DNA of 64,000 nt from assembly GCA_963277665.1 (NCBI GenBank), contig CAUJRU010000141.1:124001-188000 (forward strand), read 5' to 3'. Under the pieces are notes generated by a model, which did not search any database, had not been told where the DNA came from, and saw only the letters and a list, made by a program, of their open reading frames with translations. This document shows positions 63,453 to 64,000 of this stretch, in pieces (positions within the stretch are counted from its first letter, which is position 1; every line of letters starts with the position of its first letter). A program made the position numbers and the translations under genes. Source of the stretch: Viscum album. Its lineage: Eukaryota > Streptophyta > Magnoliopsida > Santalales > Viscaceae.

Positions 63453-64000
63453 GGATCCCTTACCTCGAGTCCGACTTGACTCGATCGTTCTTTAATCTCC
63501 TGAATAATAAACTTGAGTTAATTTCTAATTCCTTAAGAACTTTTTTCAAGTTCATTATTACTTTTATACCACTTATTACCATGTCATAAACATTATGTAA
63601 TCATTTATGTTAATAATATTTTTTTTGCCGATATTTTGTTCTTAAGTCAAAAGTGGACTTCTTACAATTACATGTTGTTCGTGTGGCCAAATGTTTATTA
63701 TATACAGAATTGTATTAATTATGTAGATATCATATATTTCATATATATCCAGTACATGCATGAATTTATAACATTACATAATCGTTTAGAGGTAAGAAAT
63801 GAAATGCACCGTTCATGGAGACGGTAAGCCGTTCGTACGCATGAACGCTACTTTCATTTCTATTTCGTATTTTATAGAATGGAATAATAATGATATAAAG
63901 GTATATTATAATTCCAGTATAATATCATATATAATATCATATTTCCATCCTTTATACATCCCAAATATGGTATTTAACGAATCAAATCACTTTGAGGGGG
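63453..64000 (-). mobile_element. LTR fragment L15, cut by window end
   Basis: Reverse LTR resuming at 'cccttacctcgagtccgac' and continuing through the hairpin to the window end. Its first 200 bp are closest to L9 (shared 'gacttgactcgatcg' and 'gttgttcgtgtgg'). Confidence 0.8.
63796..63860 (-). repeat. Conserved LTR hairpin, copy 16
   Basis: The only copy in which the central GTACGTAC is broken (GTTCGTACG). Stems intact. Confidence 0.78.

Noticed and set aside
1..64000. Assembly or foldback artefact as cause of all inverted repeats
   Set aside because: Arms differ by many substitutions, carry separate indels and keep orientation-specific residues across the two 16.4-kb units. A local misjoin cannot be fully excluded without reads.

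Overview
The window is plant heterochromatin, AT-rich and without any host gene I can recognise. Everything from 1 to about 62,544, and again from about 63,453 to 64,000, can be read as pieces of one family of Ty3/gypsy LTR retrotransposon. The domain order (gag with CCHC knuckles, DSG protease, RT, RNase H, HHCC/DDE integrase, then a C-terminal chromodomain) makes it a chromovirus. The long LTRs and the single gag-pol frame fit the Tekay/Del clade of flowering plants. I cannot name the host species.

The pieces are not ordinary nested insertions. They form an alternating series of inverted junctions. At tail-to-tail (T) centres near 2,424, 18,821, 37,180, 49,063 and 59,507, a forward LTR runs into a reverse LTR. 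At head-to-head (H) centres near 12,905, 29,308, 45,690 and 54,470, a left-pointing fragment meets a right-pointing pol fragment. Each gag-pol fragment ends outward in a hairpin, a polypurine tract and the 5' end of a 3' LTR (LTR starts at 8972, 25373, 40664, 51843 on minus; 15487, 31684, 46816, 56160 on plus). Layout: L1+ (1-2424), L2- (to 5846), L3- (to 8972), pol- (to 12905), pol+ (to 15486), L4+ (to 18821), L5- (to 22248), L6- (to 25373), pol- (to 29308), pol+ with an embedded LTR piece (to 31683), L7+ (to 34737), L8+ (to 37180), L9- (to 40664), pol- with a gag scrap (to 42558), L10- (to 45690), pol+ (to 46815), L11+ (to 49063), L12- (to 51843), pol- (to 54470), pol+ (to 56159), L13+ (to 59507), L14- (to 62544), an unrelated ~199-bp tandem repeat (to about 63,452), L15- (to the end).

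The first 16.4 kb is repeated in tandem: the junctions near 2,424, 5,846 and 12,905 reappear near 18,821, 22,248 and 29,308. Arm-specific amino acids show that the inverted arms had diverged before this duplication. Several junctions carry 4-7 bp of microhomology. All gag-pol copies are broken; the longest open stretch is RNase H-integrase-chromodomain at 51883-53703.

The LTRs hold a TATA box about 1.6-1.7 kb from their start, a following leader without ATG, a candidate splice donor and acceptor about 1.7 kb apart, and between them a strongly conserved ~65-nt hairpin with a self-complementary core. Because LTR promoters face each other across every T centre, the locus could produce long hairpin RNA. 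That is the most testable biological idea here. No primer-binding site, tRNA, rRNA, CRISPR array or intact transposable element was found.
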